Part shown: piece after piece, positions 54,698 through 62,685 of the stretch | Layout: every line of letters starts with the position of its first letter | Numbering within the stretch: the stretch's first letter is position 1 | Assembly: GCF_000506985.1 (NCBI RefSeq) | Contig: NZ_KI650979.1 | Location: 2,170,710 to 2,234,709, forward strand | Source: Advenella kashmirensis W13003 | GTDB lineage: Bacteria; Pseudomonadota; Gammaproteobacteria; Burkholderiales; Burkholderiaceae_B | DNA: 64,000 nt | Direction of reading: 5' to 3' | Made by a program: the position numbers and the translations under genes | The notes under the pieces: model-generated | Database searches by the model: none | What the model saw: the letters and a program-made list of their open reading frames with translations, nothing else | What the model was told of the DNA's origin: nothing

Positions 54698-55378
54698 TCA
54701 GCCTGTTGCGTCGGCACCGTAGCGGCGCAGGCCTTCCAGGTCCAGAATGCATACAGCGCCGTATTCCACTCGCAATAATTTTTCGACTTCGAGTTTCTTG
54801 AGTGCCTGATTGGCGCGCTGGCGGGACACCCGCGCCAGATAGCCCATCTCTTCCTGCGTAATGGCCAGTCGCCGCTTCAGTCCGGGATACAGCAGCGGGT
54901 TGAACAATTCCGCCAGGCAACGCGCCACCCGGGCATCGGCATTCAGCAATCGATCGTGCTCGGCACGTCCGATAAATTGGCCCACCCGTTCGTTCAACAT
55001 GTCCAGAAGATAGCGATTGAACGGAATGCTGTGGTCCAGCAGCCATTCAAAGGTCCGGGATGGCAATTTGGCGACATACGAGTCACGCAGTGCCACCACG
55101 TCATATTTGCGGCATTCTTTTTTCAGAATACTACCTTCGCCCAGCCACCCGCCAACCGGAATACCTGTGAGCGAGGCGACCTTGCCATCGGCGTTGCCAA
55201 CTGAAATACGAATCAGGCCATCCATGACGCCGATCCAGTGATCGGCGGTTTCACCCTTGCGCGCGATCAGCGCGCCGTTGCCATAATGGGTGACGGTGAC
55301 ATCCTGCAGAACCCGCTGCTGATGCTCGGGTGCGAGCAGGCCAAACCACTGTGCGGCTTCAGGGGAAAAAGAGGACAT
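54698..55378 (-). CDS. Crp/Fnr-family transcriptional regulator
   Basis: 226 aa. An N-terminal cyclic-nucleotide-binding-like beta roll (~10-115) has the loop GGWLGEGSILKKECRKYD in place of the classic GELGLFEEG, so cAMP binding is uncertain. No Fnr-type cysteine cluster is seen. A dimerisation helix (~115-145) leads to a winged HTH at 175-197 (QEEMGYLARVSRQRANQALKKLE). It is divergent from the acyl-CoA synthetase/Liv operon, with a Crp-type palindrome in between, and is therefore its likely regulator and perhaps its own. Confidence 0.92.
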   Translation of the reverse strand: MSSFSPEAAQWFGLLAPEHQQRVLQDVTVTHYGNGALIARKGETADHWIGVMDGLIRISVGNADGKVASLTGIPVGGWLGEGSILKKECRKYDVVALRDSYVAKLPSRTFEWLLDHSIPFNRYLLDMLNERVGQFIGRAEHDRLLNADARVARCLAELFNPLLYPGLKRRLAITQEEMGYLARVSRQRANQALKKLEVEKLLRVEYGAVCILDLEGLRRYGADATG

Positions 55379-55404
55379 AGGACTTACCCTAGAAAACTAT
55401 AGAA

Positions 55405-55420
55405 TGTCGTGATGACGACA
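55405..55420. promoter_or_regulatory. Crp-like operator palindrome TGTCGTGATGACGACA
   Basis: TGTCG-N6-CGACA, the same geometry as the Crp box TGTGA-N6-TCACA but with a different fourth and fifth base. It sits 27-42 bp upstream of the Crp/Fnr gene start, just beyond a minus-strand -10-like TATAGT (55396-55401), and ~129 bp from the synthetase start. Confidence 0.6.
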
Positions 55421-55548
55421 GTTAGCTTACAATCAAACCGGTAACTTAGCAACACATCAGGTTTCGGGTTCCTCTGTCAAGGCACCCGTTCAGGGAACCG
55501 GCGGGAAAAATAAAAATCATCGCCCGTCAATACAGTCAAGGAGACAAG

Positions 55549-57519
55549 ATGGCGCACCAGTCAGGCAATGCGAGCGCCGCCGACCCGCAAACATTTCCTG
55601 CGTTGTTGCTGCATCATGCAACAGTCAGGGGAGACCGGCCGGCGCTCAGGGAAAAGGATCTTGGTATCTGGCAGACCTACACCTGGGCGCAGGTGGCTGC
55701 CGAGGTGCGGCGTGTCGCCAACGGCTTTTTACAGTTCGGTGTGCAACCCGGCGAACATATTGCCGTTGTCGGCGAAAACCGGCCCCGTCTGTATATGGCC
55801 ATGATGGCTGCGCAAGCGCTCGGGGCCATTCCCGTACCCATGTATCAGGACGCGGTCGCTCAGGAAATGGTTTATGTGCTGCAGGATGCCGCCGTGCGCG
55901 TTGTGGTGGCGGAAAATCAGGAGCAGGTTGACAAGATGCTTGAGATTCGCGAGCAGGCGCCGGCCCTGGCACATGTCATTTACGATGACCCACGCGGCTT
56001 GCGGCATTATAGTGATCCCTTGCTCATGTCCTGGAGCGCGTTGTTGCAGCAGGGAGACGATTATGCTGCCGGTGCGCCAGAGGCGTTCTCAGCCGCAGTC
56101 GACCGGGTCAAAGCCGATGATACGGCTGCCATGTTCTACACCTCGGGCACGACGGGCAAACCAAAGGGCGTCGTGCTGACACACGCCGCACTGATCGATC
56201 GTGCACGGGTCATTGAGAAACTGGAAAATCTGACCGACAAAGAAGAAGTGCTGGCTTACCTGCCACCGGCCTGGATCGGCCAGAACATGTTTTCGTACAC
56301 GCAATTGCTGGCTACTGGTTTTACGGTCAATCATCCGGAATCGCCCGCGACGGTAGCGATTGATATGCATGACATCGGTCCGACGTATTATTTCTCGCCG
56401 CCGCGCATTCTGGAGGATCTGCTCACGCATGTGACCATTCGCATGGAGGACGCCGGCCGGTTCAAGAAATGGCTGTTTGATCGCTGCATGAAACTGGCTC
56501 ATCGTGTAGGTGGGCGGATACTGGATGGAGAGCCGGTCGGTACAGCCGATCGTATTAAATATTCGATCGGTAATGTTCTGATCTACGGTCCCTTGCGCAA
56601 CGCGCTGGGCATGAACCGAGTGCGTGTGGCCTATACGGCCGGCGAGGCCATCGGACCCGACCTGTTTCGTTTTTACCGTTCCATCGGCATCAACTTGAAG
56701 CAGTTGTATGGATCAACTGAAACATCGGTTTTTGTGTGCGTGCAAAGCGACGGCCAGGTGGCCGCCGACACGGTCGGCCCGCCGGTTGACGGCGTTGAGC
56801 TGCGCATTGCCGACAGTGGCGAAGTGCAGGTGAAAAGTCCCGGCCTGTTCCGTGAGTATTATCGCAATCCGGAATCGACCAAAGAATCCTTCACCGAAGA
56901 CGGCTGGTATCACACCGGCGATGCAGGCATTCTGGATGCACAGGGGCAACTGAAGATTATCGATCGGGCCAAGGATGTAGGACGCCTGAGTGATGGTCGC
57001 ATGTTCGCGCCCAAATATGTCGAGAACAAATTGAAGTTTTTCCCATTCATTAAGGAAGCCGTGGCCTTTGGCGCAAACCGCGACTTTGTCACGGCATTTG
57101 TCAATATCGATCTGGAGGCCGTTGCCAACTGGGCAGAGCGGCGCAGTCTGGCCTATGCCGGTTATACCGACCTGGCGTCACGGCCGCAGGTATACGAACT
57201 CATCGGTGACTGCATCAATAAAGTCAATGCCGACGTCGCGCAGGACGAAGCGCTTTCGGGCCTGCAGATTCATCGTTTTCTGATTCTGCACAAGGAACTG
57301 GATCCCGACGACGGGGAGCTGACGAGAACACGCAAAGTTCGACGGGCTTTTATTGCCGAGAGATACGGTGTGCTGATCGATGCCCTGTTTTCCGGGAAAG
57401 ACAGCCAGTACATTGAAACCGAAGTCAAGTACGAAGACGGACGCACAGGCAGGATCGCTGCCGACCTGAAAATCCAGCCGGCAATTGTCGTTGCCGATAC
57501 TTTGAAGAAGGCTGCCTGA
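55549..57519 (+). CDS. Long-chain-type acyl-CoA synthetase (AMP-forming)
   Basis: 656 aa. ATP-dependent ligase forming acyl-CoA through acyl-AMP. The P-loop motif YTSGTTGKPKG, LPPAWIGQN, LYGSTETS, YHTGDAG and IIDRAKDV-GRLSDGRMFAPKYVENKLKFFP define the family. The C-terminal TRTRKVRRAFIAERY contains the usual terminal lysine region. GGAG occurs just before the ATG. livG follows 2 bp downstream, so uptake and activation genes are in one operon. The acyl substrate is not determined by sequence. Confidence 0.9.
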   Translation: MAHQSGNASAADPQTFPALLLHHATVRGDRPALREKDLGIWQTYTWAQVAAEVRRVANGFLQFGVQPGEHIAVVGENRPRLYMAMMAAQALGAIPVPMYQDAVAQEMVYVLQDAAVRVVVAENQEQVDKMLEIREQAPALAHVIYDDPRGLRHYSDPLLMSWSALLQQGDDYAAGAPEAFSAAVDRVKADDTAAMFYTSGTTGKPKGVVLTHAALIDRARVIEKLENLTDKEEVLAYLPPAWIGQNMFSYTQLLATGFTVNHPESPATVAIDMHDIGPTYYFSPPRILEDLLTHVTIRMEDAGRFKKWLFDRCMKLAHRVGGRILDGEPVGTADRIKYSIGNVLIYGPLRNALGMNRVRVAYTAGEAIGPDLFRFYRSIGINLKQLYGSTETSVFVCVQSDGQVAADTVGPPVDGVELRIADSGEVQVKSPGLFREYYRNPESTKESFTEDGWYHTGDAGILDAQGQLKIIDRAKDVGRLSDGRMFAPKYVENKLKFFPFIKEAVAFGANRDFVTAFVNIDLEAVANWAERRSLAYAGYTDLASRPQVYELIGDCINKVNADVAQDEALSGLQIHRFLILHKELDPDDGELTRTRKVRRAFIAERYGVLIDALFSGKDSQYIETEVKYEDGRTGRIAADLKIQPAIVVADTLKKAA

Positions 57520-57521
57520 AC

Positions 57522-58316
57522 ATGAGTCACGAACGCGAAGCCCGAATCGGCAATGTGATTCTCGATATGCAGAATATTTCACTGCGCTTTGGCGGTGTCA
57601 AGGCGCTGACGGACATTTCATTCAATGTCAGGGAACATGAAATCCGTGCGATTATCGGTCCCAATGGAGCAGGCAAAAGTTCGATGCTCAACGTGATCAA
57701 TGGCGTGTATGTGCCGCAGGATGGCAGCATTCACTTTGATGGTCAGCATTTTGGACGTATGACGCCGCGGCGCGCCGCTGAAATGGGCGTGGCACGCACT
57801 TTTCAGAATCTGGCCCTGTTCAAGGGCATGAGCGTACTGGATAACATCATGACCGGCCGCAATCTGCGCATGAAAAGCAGCCTGCTGTCGCAGGCATTCC
57901 GGATCTTTGGTGCCGAGAAAGAAGAAATTGCCCATCGCGAATTTGTCGAGAACATTATTGATTTTCTTGAGATTCAGGCCTATCGGAAAACGCCGGTGGG
58001 CCGTCTTCCCTATGGTCTGCAAAAGCGGGTCGATCTGGGACGGGCGCTGGCGATGGAGCCGCGCATGCTGTTGCTGGACGAACCGATGGCGGGCATGAAT
58101 ATAGAAGAAAAGCAGGATATGAGCCGTTTTATCCTGGATGTCAACGACGAATTTGGAACAACCATTGTGTTGATTGAACACGATATGGGAGTGGTGATGG
58201 ATATTTCCGACCGCGTGGTAGTGCTCGATTACGGCAAGAAAATAGGCGACGGTACGCCGGCAGAAGTGCGCTCGAACGAAGACGTCATTCGCGCTTACCT
58301 GGGTGTGGAGCACTGA
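57522..58316 (+). CDS. Branched-chain-type ABC transporter ATPase (LivG-like)
   Basis: 264 aa. Walker A GPNGAGKSS, the family extension TFQNLALFKGMSVLDNIMTGRN, signature LPYGLQKRVDLGRAL, Walker B MLLLDEPMAGMN and the histidine VLIEHDMGVVM. One of two ATPases of the Liv-type importer; the other is encoded at 61825. It begins 2 bp after the acyl-CoA synthetase and is followed by the two permeases. No ligand specificity can be read here. Confidence 0.94.
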   Translation: MSHEREARIGNVILDMQNISLRFGGVKALTDISFNVREHEIRAIIGPNGAGKSSMLNVINGVYVPQDGSIHFDGQHFGRMTPRRAAEMGVARTFQNLALFKGMSVLDNIMTGRNLRMKSSLLSQAFRIFGAEKEEIAHREFVENIIDFLEIQAYRKTPVGRLPYGLQKRVDLGRALAMEPRMLLLDEPMAGMNIEEKQDMSRFILDVNDEFGTTIVLIEHDMGVVMDISDRVVVLDYGKKIGDGTPAEVRSNEDVIRAYLGVEH

Positions 58317-58321
58317 TCATC

Positions 58322-59251
58322 ATGGCCTATTTTCTTGAAACCCTTTTTGGCGGTCTGATGAGCGGCATGCTGTATGCGCTGGTCGGGCTTGGTTTTGTGC
58401 TTATTTTCAAGGCATCGGGCGTCTTTAACTTTGCCCAGGGCGCGATGGTGCTGGTCGCTGCGCTGTCCATGGCACGTTTTTCAGTATGGATCCCGCAATG
58501 GCTGGGGTTCGACAACATGTTGCTGGCCAATATCCTGGCGTTCATCGTGAGTGCCGGCGTCATGGTGCTGGTTGCCTTTCTGGTTGAGCGTTTTGTCCTG
58601 CGTCATCTGGTCAATCAGGAGGCGACGACCTTGTTGATGGCGACCTTGGGCATCAGTTACTTCCTCGATGGTCTGGGTCAAATCGTATTTGGCAGTTCGG
58701 TCTATTCCATCGATGTCGGTATGCCCAAGGATCCGGCCTTTATCCTGGACTCAGTGTTCGAAGGCGGCATTCTGATCAGCCTTGAAGATCTGACCGCGGC
58801 TGTCATTTCCGCAGTACTGGTGGCGCTACTGGCCATTTTCTTCCAGTACACGTCAACCGGACGGGCATTGCGCGCCGTGGCAGACGATCATCAGGCGGCG
58901 CAGTCCATCGGTATTCCGCTAAACCGGATCTGGGTCATTGTCTGGGTGGTGGCCGGTATTGTGGCCTTGGTGGCGGGCGTGATCTGGGGGTCGAAATTCG
59001 GCGTGCAGTTTACGCTGTCCACTGCTGCGTTGCGCGCGTTGCCGGTGGTGATTCTGGGCGGATTGACGTCGGTGCCGGGCGCGATTATCGGCGGGCTGAT
59101 TATCGGTGTCGGAGAAAAACTGTCCGAGGCCTATATCGGCCCCTTCGTTGGCGGCGGCATTGAAATCTGGTTCGCCTATGTCCTGGCGCTGGTGTTCCTG
59201 CTGTTTCGTCCGCAGGGTCTGTTTGGCGAAAAAATCATTGACCGTGTATAA
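58322..59251 (+). CDS. Branched-chain-type ABC transporter permease (LivH-like)
   Basis: 309-aa membrane protein with about eight helices. The opening GGLMSGMLYALVGLGFVLIFKASGVFNFAQGAMV and the cytoplasmic-loop block VADDHQAAQSIGIPLNRIWVIVWVVAGIVALVAG are diagnostic. GGLTSVPGAIIGGLIIGVGE ends it. Forms the import channel with LivM. Confidence 0.95.
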   Translation: MAYFLETLFGGLMSGMLYALVGLGFVLIFKASGVFNFAQGAMVLVAALSMARFSVWIPQWLGFDNMLLANILAFIVSAGVMVLVAFLVERFVLRHLVNQEATTLLMATLGISYFLDGLGQIVFGSSVYSIDVGMPKDPAFILDSVFEGGILISLEDLTAAVISAVLVALLAIFFQYTSTGRALRAVADDHQAAQSIGIPLNRIWVIVWVVAGIVALVAGVIWGSKFGVQFTLSTAALRALPVVILGGLTSVPGAIIGGLIIGVGEKLSEAYIGPFVGGGIEIWFAYVLALVFLLFRPQGLFGEKIIDRV

Positions 59252-59268
59252 GGGACAGGGGAATACAT

Positions 59269-60333
59269 ATGTTATATCGTGAAAACGGTCAGTTCAAAGT
59301 CAGTTACCGGCAGGACCAGCAGATTTTTCCGATTCGGCAGGATCGCGTCTTTATGGGGCTGTTGCTGATTATTGCAATTGTGATTATCCCTCTGCTGTCG
59401 AGCAATTATTTTCTGGGCGGGATCATGATCCCGTTCCTGATTCTGGCCATGGCGGCCATCGGGCTGAATATTCTGGTGGGCTATTGCGGGCAGATCTCCA
59501 TGGGCAGCGGCGCCTTCATGGCCGTGGGCGCCTACGCCGCGTGGAATTTCGGCGTGCGCTTTCCGGAATTGCCGCTTATTTTCCAGCTGTTGCTGGGCGG
59601 CGTGTTCGCTACGCTGGTGGGCATTCTTTTCGGTATTCCCAGCATGCGGATTCGCGGCCTGTATCTGGCTGTGGCCACGCTGGCCGCGCAATTTTTTGTG
59701 GACTGGACGTTTTTACGGATCCCGTTTTTCACCAATAACTCATCATCGGGCAGTGTCTCGGTGCCGCCGCTGGATTTTTTCGGACTCCCATTGCAAACAC
59801 CGCTGCAGAAATATCTGTTCGTGCTTGGCCTTGTGATTGTCATCGCCATCCTGGCCAAGAACCTGGTGCGCGGCGCGATCGGGCGTGAGTGGATGGCGAT
59901 CAGGGACATGGACGTGGCCGCAGCCGTGATCGGCATCCGGCCTATGTACGCCAAGCTGAGCGCTTTTGCCGTCAGCTCTTTCATCGTGGGGGTGGCCGGT
60001 GCCTTGTGGGGGTACATCCACCTTGGCTCGTGGGAGCCGTCCGCCTTTGATTTGAATCGCTCATTTCAGTTGTTATTCATGGTCATTATCGGCGGTCTTG
60101 GATCGATTGTCGGCAGTTTTTTCGGTGCGGCATTTATTGTGCTGGTGCCGATTCTGCTGAACCGGATTCCGGACATGCTGGGCCTGCCACTGGGCGTGGA
60201 TACCGCTGCTCATATCGAGCATATGGTGTTCGGCGCGCTGATTGTGTTTTTTCTGATCGTCGAGCCCCATGGTCTGGCCCGGCTGTGGAGTATTGCGAAA
60301 GAAAAATTGCGGATCTGGCCGTTCCCGCACTAG
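59269..60333 (+). CDS. Branched-chain-type ABC transporter permease (LivM-like)
   Basis: 354 aa, with a hydrophilic N-terminal ~35 residues before the first helix. AIGLNILVGYCGQISMGSGAFMAVGAYAAW and the loop REWMAIRDMDVAAAVIGIRPMYAKLSAFAVS are family markers, and GGLGSIVGSFFGAAFI is the later conserved element. Second permease of the importer. A 75-bp gap leads to livK. Confidence 0.95.
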   Translation: MLYRENGQFKVSYRQDQQIFPIRQDRVFMGLLLIIAIVIIPLLSSNYFLGGIMIPFLILAMAAIGLNILVGYCGQISMGSGAFMAVGAYAAWNFGVRFPELPLIFQLLLGGVFATLVGILFGIPSMRIRGLYLAVATLAAQFFVDWTFLRIPFFTNNSSSGSVSVPPLDFFGLPLQTPLQKYLFVLGLVIVIAILAKNLVRGAIGREWMAIRDMDVAAAVIGIRPMYAKLSAFAVSSFIVGVAGALWGYIHLGSWEPSAFDLNRSFQLLFMVIIGGLGSIVGSFFGAAFIVLVPILLNRIPDMLGLPLGVDTAAHIEHMVFGALIVFFLIVEPHGLARLWSIAKEKLRIWPFPH

Positions 60334-60408
60334 TTGTATCTGTTTGCTGTGCTGCGTGTGTGTTCAATAAATAAATACCTATCTGGATGAGAATCCGAGG
60401 AGAGAGAC

Positions 60409-61740
60409 ATGAAATTGAAAGTGAAACAATGGGTTGCTGCGCTGGGTGTGGCGGGCGTACTCGGTACCATTCCGCTTCAGGTACAGGCGGCCGACGAGCA
60501 GTTCATTCCCTTGCTGACGTATCGCACGGGCTCGTTCGCGCCGCTGGGCATCCCATGGGCCGATGGCAAGATCGATTACCTGAAACTGGTTAACGAACGC
60601 GACGGCGGCATCAATGGCGTCAAAATTTCCTACGAAGAATGTGAAACTGCGTATGCGACCGATCGCGGCGTTGAGTGCTATGAACGCCTTAAAGGCGCCA
60701 ACGGCGGCGCCTCTGGTTTCGATTCGCAATCTACCGGTATTACTTTTGCCGTGTCTGACAAGGCGCCGGGAGACAAAGTGTCTATTGAGACCGTGGGTTA
60801 TGGTTTGTCGCAGTCCGCAGACGGTTCTGTTTTCGAATGGAATTTTCCGCTGCTGGGAACCTATTGGACGGCCGCCGATGTCATGATTCAGGATATCACC
60901 AAAAAACTGGGTGGCGAAGACAAGCTCAAGGGCAAGAAAATCGCTTTGGTGTATCACGACTCTCCGTATGGCAAGGAGCCGATTCCTTTGCTGAAGGCAC
61001 GTGCCGAGGCTCAGGGATTCGAGTTGCAGCTCTATCCGGTGACGGCACCCGGTGTGGAGCAGAAATCCACCTGGCTGCAAATCCGCCAGAAGCGGCCTGA
61101 CTATGTACTGCTGTGGAGCGCCGGCATCATGACGCCGACCGCCATTCGCGAGGCACAGTCTACAGGCTATGCACGCGACAAAATCTATGCCATCTGGTGG
61201 GCCGGCTCGGAAGGCGATGTGAAAGACCTGGGTCAGGTTGCCAAAGGTTATAACGCCATTACGATTCACAATACCGGTGAAGCCAAAGGCAAGGTCTACG
61301 ATGACCTTAAGCAATATGTATTCGACAAGGGTAACGGCTCCAGCAAGAACACGCTGGGTACCATCGCCTACACACGCGGGCTGGTCATTTCCATGCTGCA
61401 GGTCGAAGCGATTCGCACGGCTCAGGAGAAATTCGGCAAAGGCAAGCATATGACGTCCGAACAGGTGCGCTGGGGCTTTGAGAATCTGGATCTGACGGAT
61501 GCACGGCTCAAGGAAATCGGCTTTGATCAAATCATCAAGCCGATCAAAACGTCTTGCGCCAATCACGTGGGCGCGGACTGGGCGCGTATTGTTCAATGGG
61601 ACGGCAGCAAGTTTGTACCGACCTCCGATCTGTATCAGGCAGACCAGAAGTATGTGGGGCCGCTGGTCAAGTCCGAAGCCGAGAAGTATGCACAGGCCAA
61701 GAAAGTCACACCACGTGACTGCAGCAAGGCTTCTTCCTGA
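60409..61740 (+). CDS. ABC transporter substrate-binding protein (LivK-like)
   Basis: 443-aa periplasmic binding protein. A signal peptide (MKLKVKQWVAALGVAGVLG...) ends near VQA|AD (residue 27). The first domain begins FIPLLTYRTGSFAPLGIPWADGKIDYLKLVN, typical of aromatic- or acyl-ligand-associated LivK relatives. Longer than classical LivK/LivJ (about 370 aa). GGAGAGA precedes the start. The ligand is probably an organic acid activated by the flanking ligases; this is inference. Confidence 0.93.
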   Translation: MKLKVKQWVAALGVAGVLGTIPLQVQAADEQFIPLLTYRTGSFAPLGIPWADGKIDYLKLVNERDGGINGVKISYEECETAYATDRGVECYERLKGANGGASGFDSQSTGITFAVSDKAPGDKVSIETVGYGLSQSADGSVFEWNFPLLGTYWTAADVMIQDITKKLGGEDKLKGKKIALVYHDSPYGKEPIPLLKARAEAQGFELQLYPVTAPGVEQKSTWLQIRQKRPDYVLLWSAGIMTPTAIREAQSTGYARDKIYAIWWAGSEGDVKDLGQVAKGYNAITIHNTGEAKGKVYDDLKQYVFDKGNGSSKNTLGTIAYTRGLVISMLQVEAIRTAQEKFGKGKHMTSEQVRWGFENLDLTDARLKEIGFDQIIKPIKTSCANHVGADWARIVQWDGSKFVPTSDLYQADQKYVGPLVKSEAEKYAQAKKVTPRDCSKASS

Positions 61741-61751
61741 GGCATGAGGCA

Positions 61752-61790
61752 TGCCCGCCCCTGACGCGGTACGGCGTTGGGGGCAGGGCA
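61752..61790 (+). other. Strong GC-rich hairpin between livK and livF
   Basis: A long imperfect stem (61752-61767 with 61774-61790) with a 6-nt loop, two G-U pairs and one bulge. There is no T tract after it, so it is more likely an mRNA 3'-protecting or processing hairpin than a terminator. It lies 12 bp past the livK stop. Confidence 0.65.
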
Positions 61791-61824
61791 AACCACCAGA
61801 CTGCACAAAAAGCGGGATAGAACT

Positions 61825-62676
61825 ATGCAAACCACGCACACCACACCAGACGCAGCAGCCACACCGGTTACGGAACGGCTCCTGCTGAACGTCAATGGTA
61901 TCGAAGTGATCTACAACCACGTCATTCTTGTACTGCGCGGCGTCTCGCTGGTGGTGCCGGAAGGCAAAATCGTCGCGCTGCTGGGCGCCAACGGTGCCGG
62001 CAAGACGACCACATTACGTGCCGTATCGAACCTGCTCAAAAGCGAACGCGGCGACGTGACCAAGGGCACGATCCATTATCAGGACGAGCGAGTCGACAGC
62101 ATGACGCCTGCCGATCTGGTCAAACGCGGCGTGATTCAGGTCATGGAAGGGCGACACTGTTTCGGCCATCTGACGATTGAGGAAAATCTGTTGACAGGGG
62201 CTTACACCCGCAAGGTCGGCAAGGGTGATATCGAGGCCTCGCTCGACCGTGTCTATCAGTATTTTCCAAGGCTCAAGCAGCGGCGCAGCAGTCAGGCGGG
62301 GTACACCTCGGGTGGCGAGCAACAAATGGCGGCGATCGGCCGGGCGCTGATGGCAGACCCGAAAATGATTCTGCTCGATGAACCATCCATGGGGTTGGCG
62401 CCGCAAATTGTCGAGGAAATTTTCGAGATTGTGCGCGACCTGAACACGCGCGAGCGGGTCAGCTTTTTGCTGGCCGAGCAAAACACCAACATCGCGTTGC
62501 GCTATGCCGACTACGGCTACATTCTTGAAAGCGGCCGGGTCATGATGGATGGCACGGCGCAGGAACTTGCCAGCAACGACGATGTAAAAGAATTTTATCT
62601 GGGCATTGAAAGCGGTGATCGCAAAAGCTTCCGTGACACCAAATTTTACCGCCGCCGCAAGCGCTGGCTGGCATAG
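61825..62676 (+). CDS. Branched-chain-type ABC transporter ATPase (LivF-like)
   Basis: 283 aa from the ATG at 61825. The first ~20 residues (Thr/Ala-rich) are extra to the family. Walker A GANGAGKTT, VMEGRHCFGHLTIEENLLTGAYTR, signature TSGGEQQMAAIGRAL, Walker B MILLDEPSMGLAPQ and LLAEQNTNIAL are all present. Pairs with LivG. The PaaK-like ligase gene starts 10 bp after it. Confidence 0.94.
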   Translation: MQTTHTTPDAAATPVTERLLLNVNGIEVIYNHVILVLRGVSLVVPEGKIVALLGANGAGKTTTLRAVSNLLKSERGDVTKGTIHYQDERVDSMTPADLVKRGVIQVMEGRHCFGHLTIEENLLTGAYTRKVGKGDIEASLDRVYQYFPRLKQRRSSQAGYTSGGEQQMAAIGRALMADPKMILLDEPSMGLAPQIVEEIFEIVRDLNTRERVSFLLAEQNTNIALRYADYGYILESGRVMMDGTAQELASNDDVKEFYLGIESGDRKSFRDTKFYRRRKRWLA

Positions 62677-62685
62677 GAGCAGAGC

